Source: CBDEGK01 sp965237855 (lineage in GTDB: Bacteria > Pseudomonadota > Gammaproteobacteria > Pseudomonadales > Halieaceae). From it: 64,000 nucleotides of DNA. Positions 16,072 through 24,021 of this stretch are shown here, piece by piece. The notes under the pieces were generated by a model. The model made no database searches and had not been told where the DNA came from. It saw nothing but the letters and a program-made list of their open reading frames with translations. The translations under genes and the position numbers were made by a program. The stretch's first letter is position 1. Each line of letters opens with the position of its first letter. The stretch is taken from NCBI GenBank assembly GCA_965237855.1, contig CBDEGK010000003.1:186001-250000 (forward strand), read 5' to 3'.

Positions 16072-16668
16072 TTAAAAAGCAACCTTGGGCGCGGCCTGGA
16101 TCTCCGCGGAATCTTCAAATTCCAGCAGCTCGGCATCAGCGGGATGACCAAATTTGCGTGCAAAGAACACCGGTGGAAAACTCTGTCGAAAAATATTGTA
16201 GGCCATCACCGCATCGTTATAGCCTTGGCGGGAAAACGCCACCCGGTTTTCCGTGGTGGTGAGCTGCTCGCTGAGCTGATTCATGTTCTCGCTGGCCTTC
16301 AGATCGGGATAGGCCTCCATGGTCACATTGAGGGAACCCAAGGCCTGTCCCAATACTCCTTCAGCCGCGGCCAACTGGCCCATCTCCGCCCCGCCAGCAC
16401 CAGCTTTGGAAATAGCTTCCAATGCGGCTGCGGCATTATTGCGCGCCTTCACCACAGCCTCGAGGGTCTCCCGTTCATGCGCCATGTAGCCCTTGGCTAC
16501 CTCCACCAGGTTCGGAATCAGGTCGTAGCGCCGCTTTAACTGCACCTCGATCTGGGCGAACCCATTTTGATAGCGGTTTTTCAGCGTTACCAGGGTGTTG
16601 TAGATACTGATGATGTAACCAGCCAGGCCCAGCAACACCAACCAGAACACAATGGTGGAGATATCCAT
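16072..16668 (-). CDS. LemA family protein
   Basis: A 198-aa protein with one N-terminal transmembrane helix (about residues 5-25) and a long helical domain. The family motif is seen in YNTLVTLKNRYQNGFAQI and VQLKRRYDLIPNLVEVAKGY, then TENRVAFSRQGYNDAVMAYN and SFPPVFFARKFG. LemA proteins sit at the membrane and are often encoded next to M48 peptidases, as here. Their molecular role is not settled. GAGGA precedes the ATG. TATACT lies upstream on the minus strand, but without a good -35. Confidence 0.92.
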   Translation of the reverse strand: MDISTIVFWLVLLGLAGYIISIYNTLVTLKNRYQNGFAQIEVQLKRRYDLIPNLVEVAKGYMAHERETLEAVVKARNNAAAALEAISKAGAGGAEMGQLAAAEGVLGQALGSLNVTMEAYPDLKASENMNQLSEQLTTTENRVAFSRQGYNDAVMAYNIFRQSFPPVFFARKFGHPADAELLEFEDSAEIQAAPKVAF

Positions 16669-16721
16669 GGTGAAATCCTCGAGTCAGCACTCACCCGAGT
16701 ATAACCGCGATACCAGTGGGA

Positions 16722-17069
16722 CTAAACTGGTCCCGCGCGCACACACTCTCGCTTGTATTCGCGCCAGGGTATGCCGGTCCATTTGGTAAAGGCGCGATAA
16801 AAGCTACTGGTCTGCTGAAAGCCCAATTGCGCGGCCAGTAGCTTGCCGCCAACCCGCGGATTACTGAGCGCCTTGGCACAGCGATAATGGCGCACCTCGT
16901 CCAGCAGTAAACGATAACTGGTCTGCTCGGCCCGCAAGCGTCGGCGCAGGGTTGATTCACTCATACTGAGACGCATGGCAACATCATGGGCACGGAGGTC
17001 GGCCAGTGGCGATGCCAGCAGAATGCGGAGAACACGGGAACGGGCGTGGCTTCTGATTTTGGTGGTCAT
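16722..17069 (-). CDS. Stand-alone AraC-type DNA-binding domain
   Basis: About 115 aa forming only the double helix-turn-helix of the AraC/XylS family. The first HTH is around AHDVAMRLSMSESTLRRRL and the second around LAAQLGFQQTSSFYRAFTKW, with the signature ending TGIPWREYKRE. The usual N-terminal ligand/dimerisation domain is missing, and no remnant of it can be seen in the ~100 bp upstream. The ATG at 17069 is preceded by AAGGA at good spacing; a TTG at 17075 is also possible. Either a natural short regulator or a truncated one. Targets may be the adjacent GGDEF or lemA genes (inference). Confidence 0.75.
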   Translation of the reverse strand: MTTKIRSHARSRVLRILLASPLADLRAHDVAMRLSMSESTLRRRLRAEQTSYRLLLDEVRHYRCAKALSNPRVGGKLLAAQLGFQQTSSFYRAFTKWTGIPWREYKRECVRAGPV

Positions 17070-17172
17070 AGACAATCCTTTGTATTAACCAGGAGAACGG
17101 GGCAATCCTTGCCCACGGATTAATTCTAGACGATGGCGCAGTGCGCAGTGGATTATTTTCCAGCAAAAACGA

Positions 17173-19008
17173 TCAGGTCTCGAAACGACCCGACTTATCC
17201 CAGCTATTGCTATCGATACTATCCTCCTGGCTCGAAGTGGGATCATGTTCCACTTTAACCACGTTGCGACCCGCAGCCTTGCCCGCGTACAGTGCACGGT
17301 CAGCGAGACCCAGGCAATCGTCCAGGCTCATGGCCAGTGTGTAGCCAGCCACGCCAAAGGTCATGGTGATATTGAGCAGGTGCTCCCGATAATAAAATTG
17401 ATGGCGTTCAACTAACCCGCGCAATTTTTCGGCCAGTATGACACCCCCGTCAACCCCGGTTTCCGGCAGCAACAACACAAATTCTTCGCCGCCCCAGCGG
17501 GCAATAGCATCGATGTCGCGCAATTGGCGCGACAGTTGCCTGGCCACCTCGGTAAGAATTTCGTCGCCACATGCATGGCCATATTCATCGTTGACCAGCT
17601 TGAACTTATCAATATCCGCCATCACCAGGGCAAAGCCGCGTCGGGTTCGACGCGCGCGCTGTATTTCTTCCTCCGCCCGTTCGGCAAAGCCGCGCCGGTT
17701 CAGAAGATTGGTTAATACATCCACCCGCGCCGCTTCACCCAGCTGGCTATTGGCCTCACTGAGCTCGCGAGTGCGTTCAGCCACCTCTGATTCCAGCCGG
17801 TTATACATCGCGGTAAAGTGATTCGCCAGCGAAGCCGCCATCACCATGATCAGTGCGGCGAAGCCGAAGGGCACCAGCCGTGGCGCGTCGATAATAGACT
17901 GATTGACCAGGATGTCGTGAAGTGCTGTCGCCACGAATATAGCCATTCCGGCCAGTACCGTCCGCGCCTCACGGTTACCGCCCATGGCAAACCACATCAA
18001 CTGTACGACCAGGCCGATCATCGCCGGCACCGCCAGCACCTGCCACAAAGTCAGCGTGAGGTAGTGCACGGCGTGATTGGGTATCAACAGGACCAGCACG
18101 GTCAGCAACACAAACACACTTTGATAGAGCCGTGCCCACAGGGCCGGCTGGTACTCCAGCATGCGCCAGATCATCGACATACCCAGTGTCGGCGTTATAT
18201 AGAGCACCAGGTACTCGATTTTCTTATGCCACAGGAAGGGTAGATCGATGAAATGTTTCCACTGGCTGGTCCAGATGGCGTAGATGCCAATGGCCAGGGT
18301 CAACAGGCCGAACCATAAATATTGCCGCAGGCCAGGATTGCGAGCAAACAAGTACAGGTGATAGGAGCCGATCAGGAGATAGAGCATGCCCAGCACCAGC
18401 GCAGCGAGTTCCTTGTAGCCGCTGGAGCGCATAAGGTCATCAATGGTGCCAACCAGAAACTCCCCCTCATAGGGACCGCCCTCAGCGCATTCACACACCA
18501 ATTCTTCCCGCCAGACCCGTACCGCAATGACGACGCGTCCATTTTCATCAATGGCGGTACTGGGGATGGCGTAATTAGCCTTGCGGTCATAGACAATCTC
18601 GGGCTCGGGCGGCAGGCTACCGACGCCGCCAATGAGCTGGCCGCCGGCGTAGATTTCATAGGCAGAGCGGATCTTGCCCAGGCGGATGCCGAGGCGCTCA
18701 CGGTCGTGACGCATGGCGGTGTTACTGAGGTCAAATTTCAGCTTGATGCGATACCAGCCGAAACCGTAGTAATCGCCATAACCCTGTTTGCGCCAGTCTC
18801 GTGGCACCATCAGGCTGGGCCAGGGGCTGTCGCTGTAGTCGGGATCGGCCCAGGCCATGTCATCGCCGGCACGAAAGCGCCAGGCACCAGAAATATCGAT
18901 CGGTGCATCCAGATTGTCGATTTTGTAGGTACTGGCGACAACGTCACTGGGCAGTGACAGCAGTAACAGGAACGCCGTAATCAGGGGCAGGCAGAATAGT
19001 CTTGGCAT
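17173..19008 (-). CDS. Membrane diguanylate cyclase (GGDEF) with periplasmic jelly-roll sensor
   Basis: The 611-aa protein has a signal peptide, then a periplasmic beta-sandwich of the galactose-binding type (about residues 30-195; PIDISGAWRFRAGDD and GYGDYYGFGWYRIKL), seven or so transmembrane helices (about 205-400), a short coiled coil, and a GGDEF domain. The active-site loop GGEEF is near residue 505. An RxxD inhibitory site (RDID) lies exactly five residues before it, so product feedback by c-di-GMP is expected. It should make c-di-GMP in response to an extracellular ligand. The C-terminal tail is polar and Ser-rich. An IR-rich segment GCTAACTAAGC lies just upstream of the start. Confidence 0.92.
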   Translation of the reverse strand: MPRLFCLPLITAFLLLLSLPSDVVASTYKIDNLDAPIDISGAWRFRAGDDMAWADPDYSDSPWPSLMVPRDWRKQGYGDYYGFGWYRIKLKFDLSNTAMRHDRERLGIRLGKIRSAYEIYAGGQLIGGVGSLPPEPEIVYDRKANYAIPSTAIDENGRVVIAVRVWREELVCECAEGGPYEGEFLVGTIDDLMRSSGYKELAALVLGMLYLLIGSYHLYLFARNPGLRQYLWFGLLTLAIGIYAIWTSQWKHFIDLPFLWHKKIEYLVLYITPTLGMSMIWRMLEYQPALWARLYQSVFVLLTVLVLLIPNHAVHYLTLTLWQVLAVPAMIGLVVQLMWFAMGGNREARTVLAGMAIFVATALHDILVNQSIIDAPRLVPFGFAALIMVMAASLANHFTAMYNRLESEVAERTRELSEANSQLGEAARVDVLTNLLNRRGFAERAEEEIQRARRTRRGFALVMADIDKFKLVNDEYGHACGDEILTEVARQLSRQLRDIDAIARWGGEEFVLLLPETGVDGGVILAEKLRGLVERHQFYYREHLLNITMTFGVAGYTLAMSLDDCLGLADRALYAGKAAGRNVVKVEHDPTSSQEDSIDSNSWDKSGRFET

Positions 19009-19051
19009 GCTAACTAAGCATAGCTAATTAGCCCGCCAGTATCACCCCGAA

Positions 19052-19138
19052 GAGCCTTCAGCCCAGGAAAGAGCTCTCAGCCCAGGAAAGAGCCTTCAGC
19101 CCAGGAAAGTGCTCTCAGCCCAGGGAAGGAGCGTTCAG
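19052..19138. repeat. Tandem array of a 19-bp unit in alternating two-unit pattern
   Basis: Units at 19052-19070, 19071-19089, 19090-19108 and 19109-19127, plus a partial fifth copy running into the purA stop. Units 1 and 3 are identical (GAGCCTTCAGCCCAGGAAA); units 2 and 4 carry GCTCTCAG instead, so the real period is 38 bp. The array fills nearly the whole purA-GGDEF gap. No function evident; slippage is likely. Confidence 0.92.
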
Positions 19139-20430
19139 TCGCCGAAGGGATGACGCAACACGATGGTTTCCACCCGATCGGGGCCGGTGGAGATCACATC
19201 AATGGACGCACCCACCACTTCCTCGATGCGGTGGATATAGGCCCGGGCGTTGACCGGTAATTCATCGAGACTTTTGGCACCAACAGTGGATTCGCTCCAA
19301 CCGCCTACCTCCTCGTACACAGGTACCAGGTCCTGGTAATCATCACTGTCGGTGGGGTTGGGTATCGGGTTGCCATCGACATCCGCGTAACCAACACAGA
19401 TCTGAATGGTTTCCAGACCATCGAGAACATCCAGCTTGGTCAGGCACAGGCCCGACACACTATTAATCTGCACGGCGTTGCGCAGGGCCACAGCGTCGAT
19501 CCACCCGCAGCGACGGGGTCGACCGGTGGTGGCGCCAAATTCATGGCCGCGCTCAGCCAGGTGTTCACCGGTGGTGTCGAACAGCTCCGTTGGAAACGGC
19601 CCCGAGCCCACCCGGGTGGTATAAGCCTTGGTAATACCCAGCACGTAGTCGAGATAGAGCGGGCCAAAGCCACTGCCGGTTGCCGTACCACCGGCGGTGG
19701 TGTTGGAGGAAGTCACATAGGGATAGGTGCCATGGTCTATATCAAGCAAGGAACCTTGAGCCCCCTCAAACATGATATTGGCGCCGTCCACGCGGTACTG
19801 GTGCAACAGGCTGGTGACATCGGCCACCATGGGACGAATTTCCTCGGCCATGCGCAGGCTGTCGGCCAGGGTTTGCTCATAATCTATCGCTTCGGCACCG
19901 TAATACTGGGTCAGGAGGAAGTTGTGGTATTCCATGACCGTTGCCAGTTTGCTGGCAAACCGTGCCGGGTCCATTAAATCACCCAGGCGCACACTGCGAC
20001 GCCCCACCTTGTCCTCGTAGGCGGGGCCAATGCCACGCCCGGTGGTGCCGATCTTGGCATCGCCGCGCTTCGCTTCGCGGGCATTATCCAGGGCCTCGTG
20101 GTAGGGCAGAATCAAAGGGCAGGCCGGGCTGATCAACAAGCGTTCGCGCACCGGCACACCGCGCTCTTCCAGCTCGCTCATTTCCTTGAGCAAAGCCTCC
20201 GGTGACAACACCACTCCATTGCCGATCAAGCAGCGGACATTGTCGCGCAGCACGCCCGAGGGAATCAGATGAAGCACGGTTTTCTCACCATCGATAACCA
20301 GTGTGTGGCCGGCGTTGTGTCCGCCCTGGAAACGCACCACCACCTGGGCCTGATCGGTCAGCAAATCAACAATCTTGCCCTTGCCTTCATCACCCCACTG
20401 GGTGCCTAGCACTACTACATTTTTGCTCAT
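19135..20430 (-). CDS. purA: Adenylosuccinate synthetase
   Basis: Joins IMP and aspartate with GTP to give adenylosuccinate, the first committed step to AMP. The N-terminus VVVLGTQWGDEGKGKIVDLL holds the GTP-binding loop and catalytic Asp; GGHNAGHT follows with the catalytic His; later TTGRGIGPAYEDK, GAQGSLLDIDHGTYP and FGATTGRPRRCGW are all family blocks. The length of 431 aa is standard. It lies 24 bp after hisZ, in the same unit. The stop codon is in a degenerate copy of a 19-bp tandem repeat. Confidence 0.98.
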   Translation of the reverse strand: MSKNVVVLGTQWGDEGKGKIVDLLTDQAQVVVRFQGGHNAGHTLVIDGEKTVLHLIPSGVLRDNVRCLIGNGVVLSPEALLKEMSELEERGVPVRERLLISPACPLILPYHEALDNAREAKRGDAKIGTTGRGIGPAYEDKVGRRSVRLGDLMDPARFASKLATVMEYHNFLLTQYYGAEAIDYEQTLADSLRMAEEIRPMVADVTSLLHQYRVDGANIMFEGAQGSLLDIDHGTYPYVTSSNTTAGGTATGSGFGPLYLDYVLGITKAYTTRVGSGPFPTELFDTTGEHLAERGHEFGATTGRPRRCGWIDAVALRNAVQINSVSGLCLTKLDVLDGLETIQICVGYADVDGNPIPNPTDSDDYQDLVPVYEEVGGWSESTVGAKSLDELPVNARAYIHRIEEVVGASIDVISTGPDRVETIVLRHPFGD

Positions 20431-20454
20431 AAACCGTACTCGTTACTTTGCTTT

Positions 20455-21603
20455 CTACAGGAGTTCAACTTTCCACGTACCTTCGACCAACCGCAGCCGG
20501 CGATTACAGCGAGCGTCCACCGCGGACGACAACTCGGTAATCACCACCTCACCGGCCTGCCGCAGTTCATCAATTTGTTGCCACAATGCCGGGTCGGCAT
20601 CTGCTGGCGCGCTGATGGCATTGGTCGCTGCCGCCGGTAGCGATTCAGCCAGCAATTGCAATAACGCCTTCAGATCGGTGTTGAAACCCGTGGCGGGGCG
20701 CGCCCGCCCGAACACCTCACCCACGTCATCGTAGCGACCGCCATTGGCAAGTGCCTGGCCGAAACCTGGAACATAAGCGGCAAACATCAGACCGGTGTGA
20801 TAGTGATGACCGCGCAACTCACACAGGTCGAAGTAGATATTCACTTCGGGGTAACGCCGACTGATGGCTGCGGAAACCTCGCGCAGCTGCGCGATGGCTG
20901 CGTCAGCGTAATCGATTTGTTCCAGTACCCCGGCATCGCCGTGGGTGGACGCCAGGTCCAGTAATTTCTGTCGGCAGCTGGTGTCAGCCACCGCCGCCAG
21001 CACCTGCTCCAGGTCGGGTATAGACTTACGCTGCAGGGCATCAAACACCGCTTGTTCCTGCTCGGCGTCCAGCCCGGCATCTGCCAGCAGGCTGCGATAA
21101 ATGCCCACATGGCCCAGGTCCAGGGTAATGTCCTTGAGACCGGCGGCACGCAGGGTCTCCAGCATCAGTGACATCACCTCGATATCGGCTTCTAAACTGC
21201 TATCACCGTACAGTTCCGCGCCCAGCTTGATCGGTGATCGTGACGCCAGCAGGGAGGTCGGCCGGGTGTGCAGGACGCTGCCCGCGTAACAGAAGCGACT
21301 GACCTGGTCGGATGGCAGGCTGTGGGCGTCAATGCGCGCAACCTGTGGCGTGATGTCCGCTCGAATACCCATGGTGCGACCGCTGAGCTGGTCGGTGACG
21401 CGAAACGTCAGTAGCTCTATATCTCTGCCCAGGCCAATGAGCAGGGATTCGGTAAATTCCACCAACGGCGGAATCACCAACTGGTAACCCCAACTGGCAT
21501 ACAAATCCAACAGCTGTCGGCGTAATTGTTCTACCTTGGCTGCGGGAACCGGCAGTACTTCTTCTATGCCATCGGGCAGCAACCAGCGGTCTACAGTTGT
21601 CAT
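20455..21603 (-). CDS. hisZ: ATP phosphoribosyltransferase regulatory subunit
   Basis: HisZ is a catalytically dead histidyl-tRNA synthetase paralogue that activates short-form HisG in histidine synthesis. It begins VDRWLLPDGIEEVLPVPAAK, has class II synthetase-like segments (RADITPQVARIDAH, RFCYAGSVLHTRP), and lacks the C-terminal anticodon-binding domain, at 382 aa. Position between the yjeT-like gene and purA is conserved in many gammaproteobacteria. An in-frame TTG at 21624 would overlap the upstream stop, but the ATG at 21603 fits the family N-terminus. No hisG is in the window. Confidence 0.93.
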   Translation of the reverse strand: MTTVDRWLLPDGIEEVLPVPAAKVEQLRRQLLDLYASWGYQLVIPPLVEFTESLLIGLGRDIELLTFRVTDQLSGRTMGIRADITPQVARIDAHSLPSDQVSRFCYAGSVLHTRPTSLLASRSPIKLGAELYGDSSLEADIEVMSLMLETLRAAGLKDITLDLGHVGIYRSLLADAGLDAEQEQAVFDALQRKSIPDLEQVLAAVADTSCRQKLLDLASTHGDAGVLEQIDYADAAIAQLREVSAAISRRYPEVNIYFDLCELRGHHYHTGLMFAAYVPGFGQALANGGRYDDVGEVFGRARPATGFNTDLKALLQLLAESLPAAATNAISAPADADPALWQQIDELRQAGEVVITELSSAVDARCNRRLRLVEGTWKVELL

Positions 21604-21620
21604 AAGATACGAATCCAGTA

Positions 21621-21812
21621 TCAATTCACGAGATACAGCAGGCCCAAACCCAGCAACATGCTGATTAGCCCCATGGTGCGCATGGTACGGTCATCCAGAT
21701 GCGCCATTGTCACCACCAGGCGACGCCAGCGACCCGGCGCCAGGAACGGAATAATGCCTTCAATTACAAAGACCATGGCTAGTGCCACTCCCAGCTGTTG
21801 CCACACTTCCAT
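21621..21812 (-). CDS. yjeT: DUF2065 (YjeT-like) small membrane protein
   Basis: A 63-aa protein with two transmembrane helices (about residues 5-22 and 43-61) separated by a basic loop (APGRWRRLVVTMAHLDDR). This is the size and layout of E. coli YjeT, which occupies the same place after hflC. Function unknown. The ATG at 21812 (MEVWQQLG) is chosen over upstream codons because it matches the usual N-terminus. hisZ follows 17 bp later. Confidence 0.88.
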   Translation of the reverse strand: MEVWQQLGVALAMVFVIEGIIPFLAPGRWRRLVVTMAHLDDRTMRTMGLISMLLGLGLLYLVN

Positions 21813-21846
21813 CGTTGGCTCTGTTCCCCAAAAAATACGCGCGCAT

Positions 21847-21897
21847 AAAAAAACCGTGGAACCGAACGCTTGCACTCAAACGCCGACCCTCACGGTT
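21847..21897 (-). terminator. Possible intrinsic terminator after hflC
   Basis: On the minus strand AACCGTG (21891-21897) pairs with CACGGTT (21852-21858) and is followed by a run of seven T. The 32-nt loop is long for an intrinsic terminator, so efficiency is uncertain. It would separate hfl transcripts from yjeT-hisZ-purA. Confidence 0.45.
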
Positions 21898-21964
21898 GCA
21901 GAATTCTAACACAATCCCAGCGGCTGACCAGAATTGTGAATGTGCTTTATACCACTACTTTTTG

Positions 21965-22843
21965 CTAGTCCCTGCCACCCTTGGAATCCTTCAAATAGCG
22001 GAAGAAATCGCTGTTGGGCTCCACCAACAAGATATCGCCCTTGCTCTGAAAGGCATCCTGGTAGGCGCGCAGACTGCGGGTGAAGCTGTAAAACTCCGGG
22101 TCTTGATTGAAGGCATTGGCATAGGTTGCAGCTGACAGGGCATCGCCCTCACCGCGCATCTGCTCCGCTTCCCGGTAGGCGTTGGCCTTGATAATCGTCA
22201 CTTCGCGGTCCGCCGCGGCACGAATACCTTCCGCCAGTTCGCGGCCCTGTGACCGCAACTCCCGGGCTTCCTTCTCCCGCTCGGCGTTCATACGACGGAA
22301 CACCGACTCGCTCACCGCGGGCGGCAGATCTATCTGCTTGACCCGCACATCGACCACCTCCACACCCAGTTCGTCGTGCGTGACCTGGTTGAGCTTCTCG
22401 GTCAGCGACGTCATGAGTTGATCACGCTCGCCCGAAACCACCTCATGCAAGGTGCGCACGGCTACCTCGTTGCGCAGGCCATTGTTGATCCGCTGGGCCA
22501 ACAAGCTATTGGCGCGATTTTCATCGCCACTGGTCGCTGTGTAGTATTTGGACACGTCAGACACCCGCCATTTGGCGAAGGAATCCACCACCACCGCCTT
22601 CTTTTCCAGGGTCAGGAAACGCTCTGGGGTTGCATCAACGGTCAGCACCCGCGCGTCGAAGATGCGCACGTTATTGACGAAAGGAATTTTGATATGCAGA
22701 CCGGGTTCGATATCCGGATTGACCACCTCACCAAACTGCAGCAACACAGCACGCTCAGTTTCCTTGATGATATAGAGGGAATTGCTCGCCAGGAACAATA
22801 CCAGGACAGCGCCCAGCAATAACGTAAATGATTTGCCTGTCAT
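21965..22843 (-). CDS. hflC: HflC, SPFH-domain modulator of FtsH
   Basis: With HflK it forms the large periplasmic cage around the FtsH protease at the inner membrane. A single N-terminal transmembrane helix (about residues 5-22) is followed by the SPFH/band-7 domain (YIIKETERAVLLQFGEV, then GLHIKIPFVNNVRIFDAR) and a long helical region (NAEREKEARELRSQG). The length is 292 aa from the ATG at 22843, which sits one base after the hflK stop. An upstream in-frame codon at 22879 would lie inside hflK and is rejected. Confidence 0.95.
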   Translation of the reverse strand: MTGKSFTLLLGAVLVLFLASNSLYIIKETERAVLLQFGEVVNPDIEPGLHIKIPFVNNVRIFDARVLTVDATPERFLTLEKKAVVVDSFAKWRVSDVSKYYTATSGDENRANSLLAQRINNGLRNEVAVRTLHEVVSGERDQLMTSLTEKLNQVTHDELGVEVVDVRVKQIDLPPAVSESVFRRMNAEREKEARELRSQGRELAEGIRAAADREVTIIKANAYREAEQMRGEGDALSAATYANAFNQDPEFYSFTRSLRAYQDAFQSKGDILLVEPNSDFFRYLKDSKGGRD

Positions 22844-22844
22844 G

Positions 22845-23999
22845 TTAGCGCCCTCCCCGGGTATTACCGCGGGCGGCATTGTCGCGCCGCAACTGTTCGA
22901 CCACGCGATCTGTCAGCTCACGAATATCAGCGCTGCCGCTGCCACCGCGGACCGACACACTGCCGCTCTGATTGACCATCTTGTCGAGGGGTAAATAGAG
23001 CATATTGTTGCCGCCCTCGACATCCACCATGATCTTGCTCGAATTTCTCAGCACCTCCTGTACAGCATCTATGTACAAGCGCTGCCGGGTTACCTCGGGG
23101 GCTTTCTGATACTCCGTCAGCAGCGCCGTGAAGCGATCTGCCTCACCGACAGCCTCGGCGACAACCTGCTCTTTGTAGGCATTGGCTTCTTCGATCTGGC
23201 GCTGGGCCTGGCCGCGAGCTTCCGGCACGATGCCGTTGGCGTAGGCCTGGGCCTCGTTCTTGAGCCGCTCCTCGTCTTCCCGCGCCTTGATGACATCATC
23301 AAAGGCTTCCAGCACTTCTGCCGGCGGTTTGGCGTCGTCAATGTTTACCTTGGAAATCAGGATACCGGTCTGGTAGTAGTCCAGGTAACTCTGCAGGCGC
23401 GTGTTCACATCGATCGCCAATTGGGTACGACCATCGGTCAACACGTAATCCATAGAGCTGCTGCCAACGACGTGGCGCAGTGCGCTCTCGGTGGCGTGCA
23501 TCAGGCTGCGCTCGGGAGCACGTACCTTGAGAACAAAGTTCTCGGCATTCTGGATAATGTACTGGACTGAGAGATTTACCTCGACGATGTTCTCGTCTTC
23601 GGTCAGCATCTGTTCGCGGTGGGCCGCGGTGTTCACCCGGGTCACATTGACCTTGGTCACAAGATCAATCAGCGGCGGGTTCCACTGCAATCCCGGCTGC
23701 ACCGTCTCATGATATTTGCCGAGACGTAGCACCACCCCGCGCTCCTGCTGATCCACCTGGTAGAACCCCAGCAAACCCCAGGCAATCAAGGCGATACCAA
23801 AAACTAGCAAGATCAGGCTGCCAGACAGGGCAGCACTGCCGCCACCGCCGCCAGAGCCACCTGATCTACCACCGAATAATCCGCCTAGACGTTCCTGCAT
23901 TTTACGCAGTACCTCGTCCAAATCTGGCGGGCCCTGATTACCACCGCCCCACGGGTCGCGGGGTTTCTCGCCATTCCCACCCGGTTCATTCCAGGCCAT
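22845..23999 (-). CDS. hflK: HflK, SPFH-domain modulator of FtsH
   Basis: Partner of HflC. The 384-aa protein has the typical Gly-rich cytoplasmic N-terminus (GEKPRDPWGGGNQGPPDLDE and a GGSGGGGG tract), a transmembrane helix around residues 60-80, the SPFH domain (VDQQERGVVLRLGKYHETV, GLQWNPPLIDLVTKV) and a helical part (EANAYKEQVVAEAVGEAD). AGGAGAG precedes the ATG. It is in one operon with hfq, hflX and hflC. Confidence 0.95.
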   Translation of the reverse strand: MAWNEPGGNGEKPRDPWGGGNQGPPDLDEVLRKMQERLGGLFGGRSGGSGGGGGSAALSGSLILLVFGIALIAWGLLGFYQVDQQERGVVLRLGKYHETVQPGLQWNPPLIDLVTKVNVTRVNTAAHREQMLTEDENIVEVNLSVQYIIQNAENFVLKVRAPERSLMHATESALRHVVGSSSMDYVLTDGRTQLAIDVNTRLQSYLDYYQTGILISKVNIDDAKPPAEVLEAFDDVIKAREDEERLKNEAQAYANGIVPEARGQAQRQIEEANAYKEQVVAEAVGEADRFTALLTEYQKAPEVTRQRLYIDAVQEVLRNSSKIMVDVEGGNNMLYLPLDKMVNQSGSVSVRGGSGSADIRELTDRVVEQLRRDNAARGNTRGGR

Positions 24000-24021
24000 A
24001 AAACTCTCCTAACTAACCACT

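Noticed and set aside
2471..19127. GCCCAGGAAAG of the 19-bp array as an att copy of the tRNA-Leu 3' end (GCCCAGGAGAG on the minus strand)
   Set aside because: Only 10 of 11 bases, inverted rather than direct relative to the tRNA, and no integrase between them.
19052..19138. CRISPR array
   Set aside because: The units are contiguous with no spacers and there are no cas genes.
21621..21875. Longer start of the DUF2065 gene at 21875
   Set aside because: The extra 21 residues fall in the terminator-like region and do not match the family N-terminus; ATG 21812 fits.
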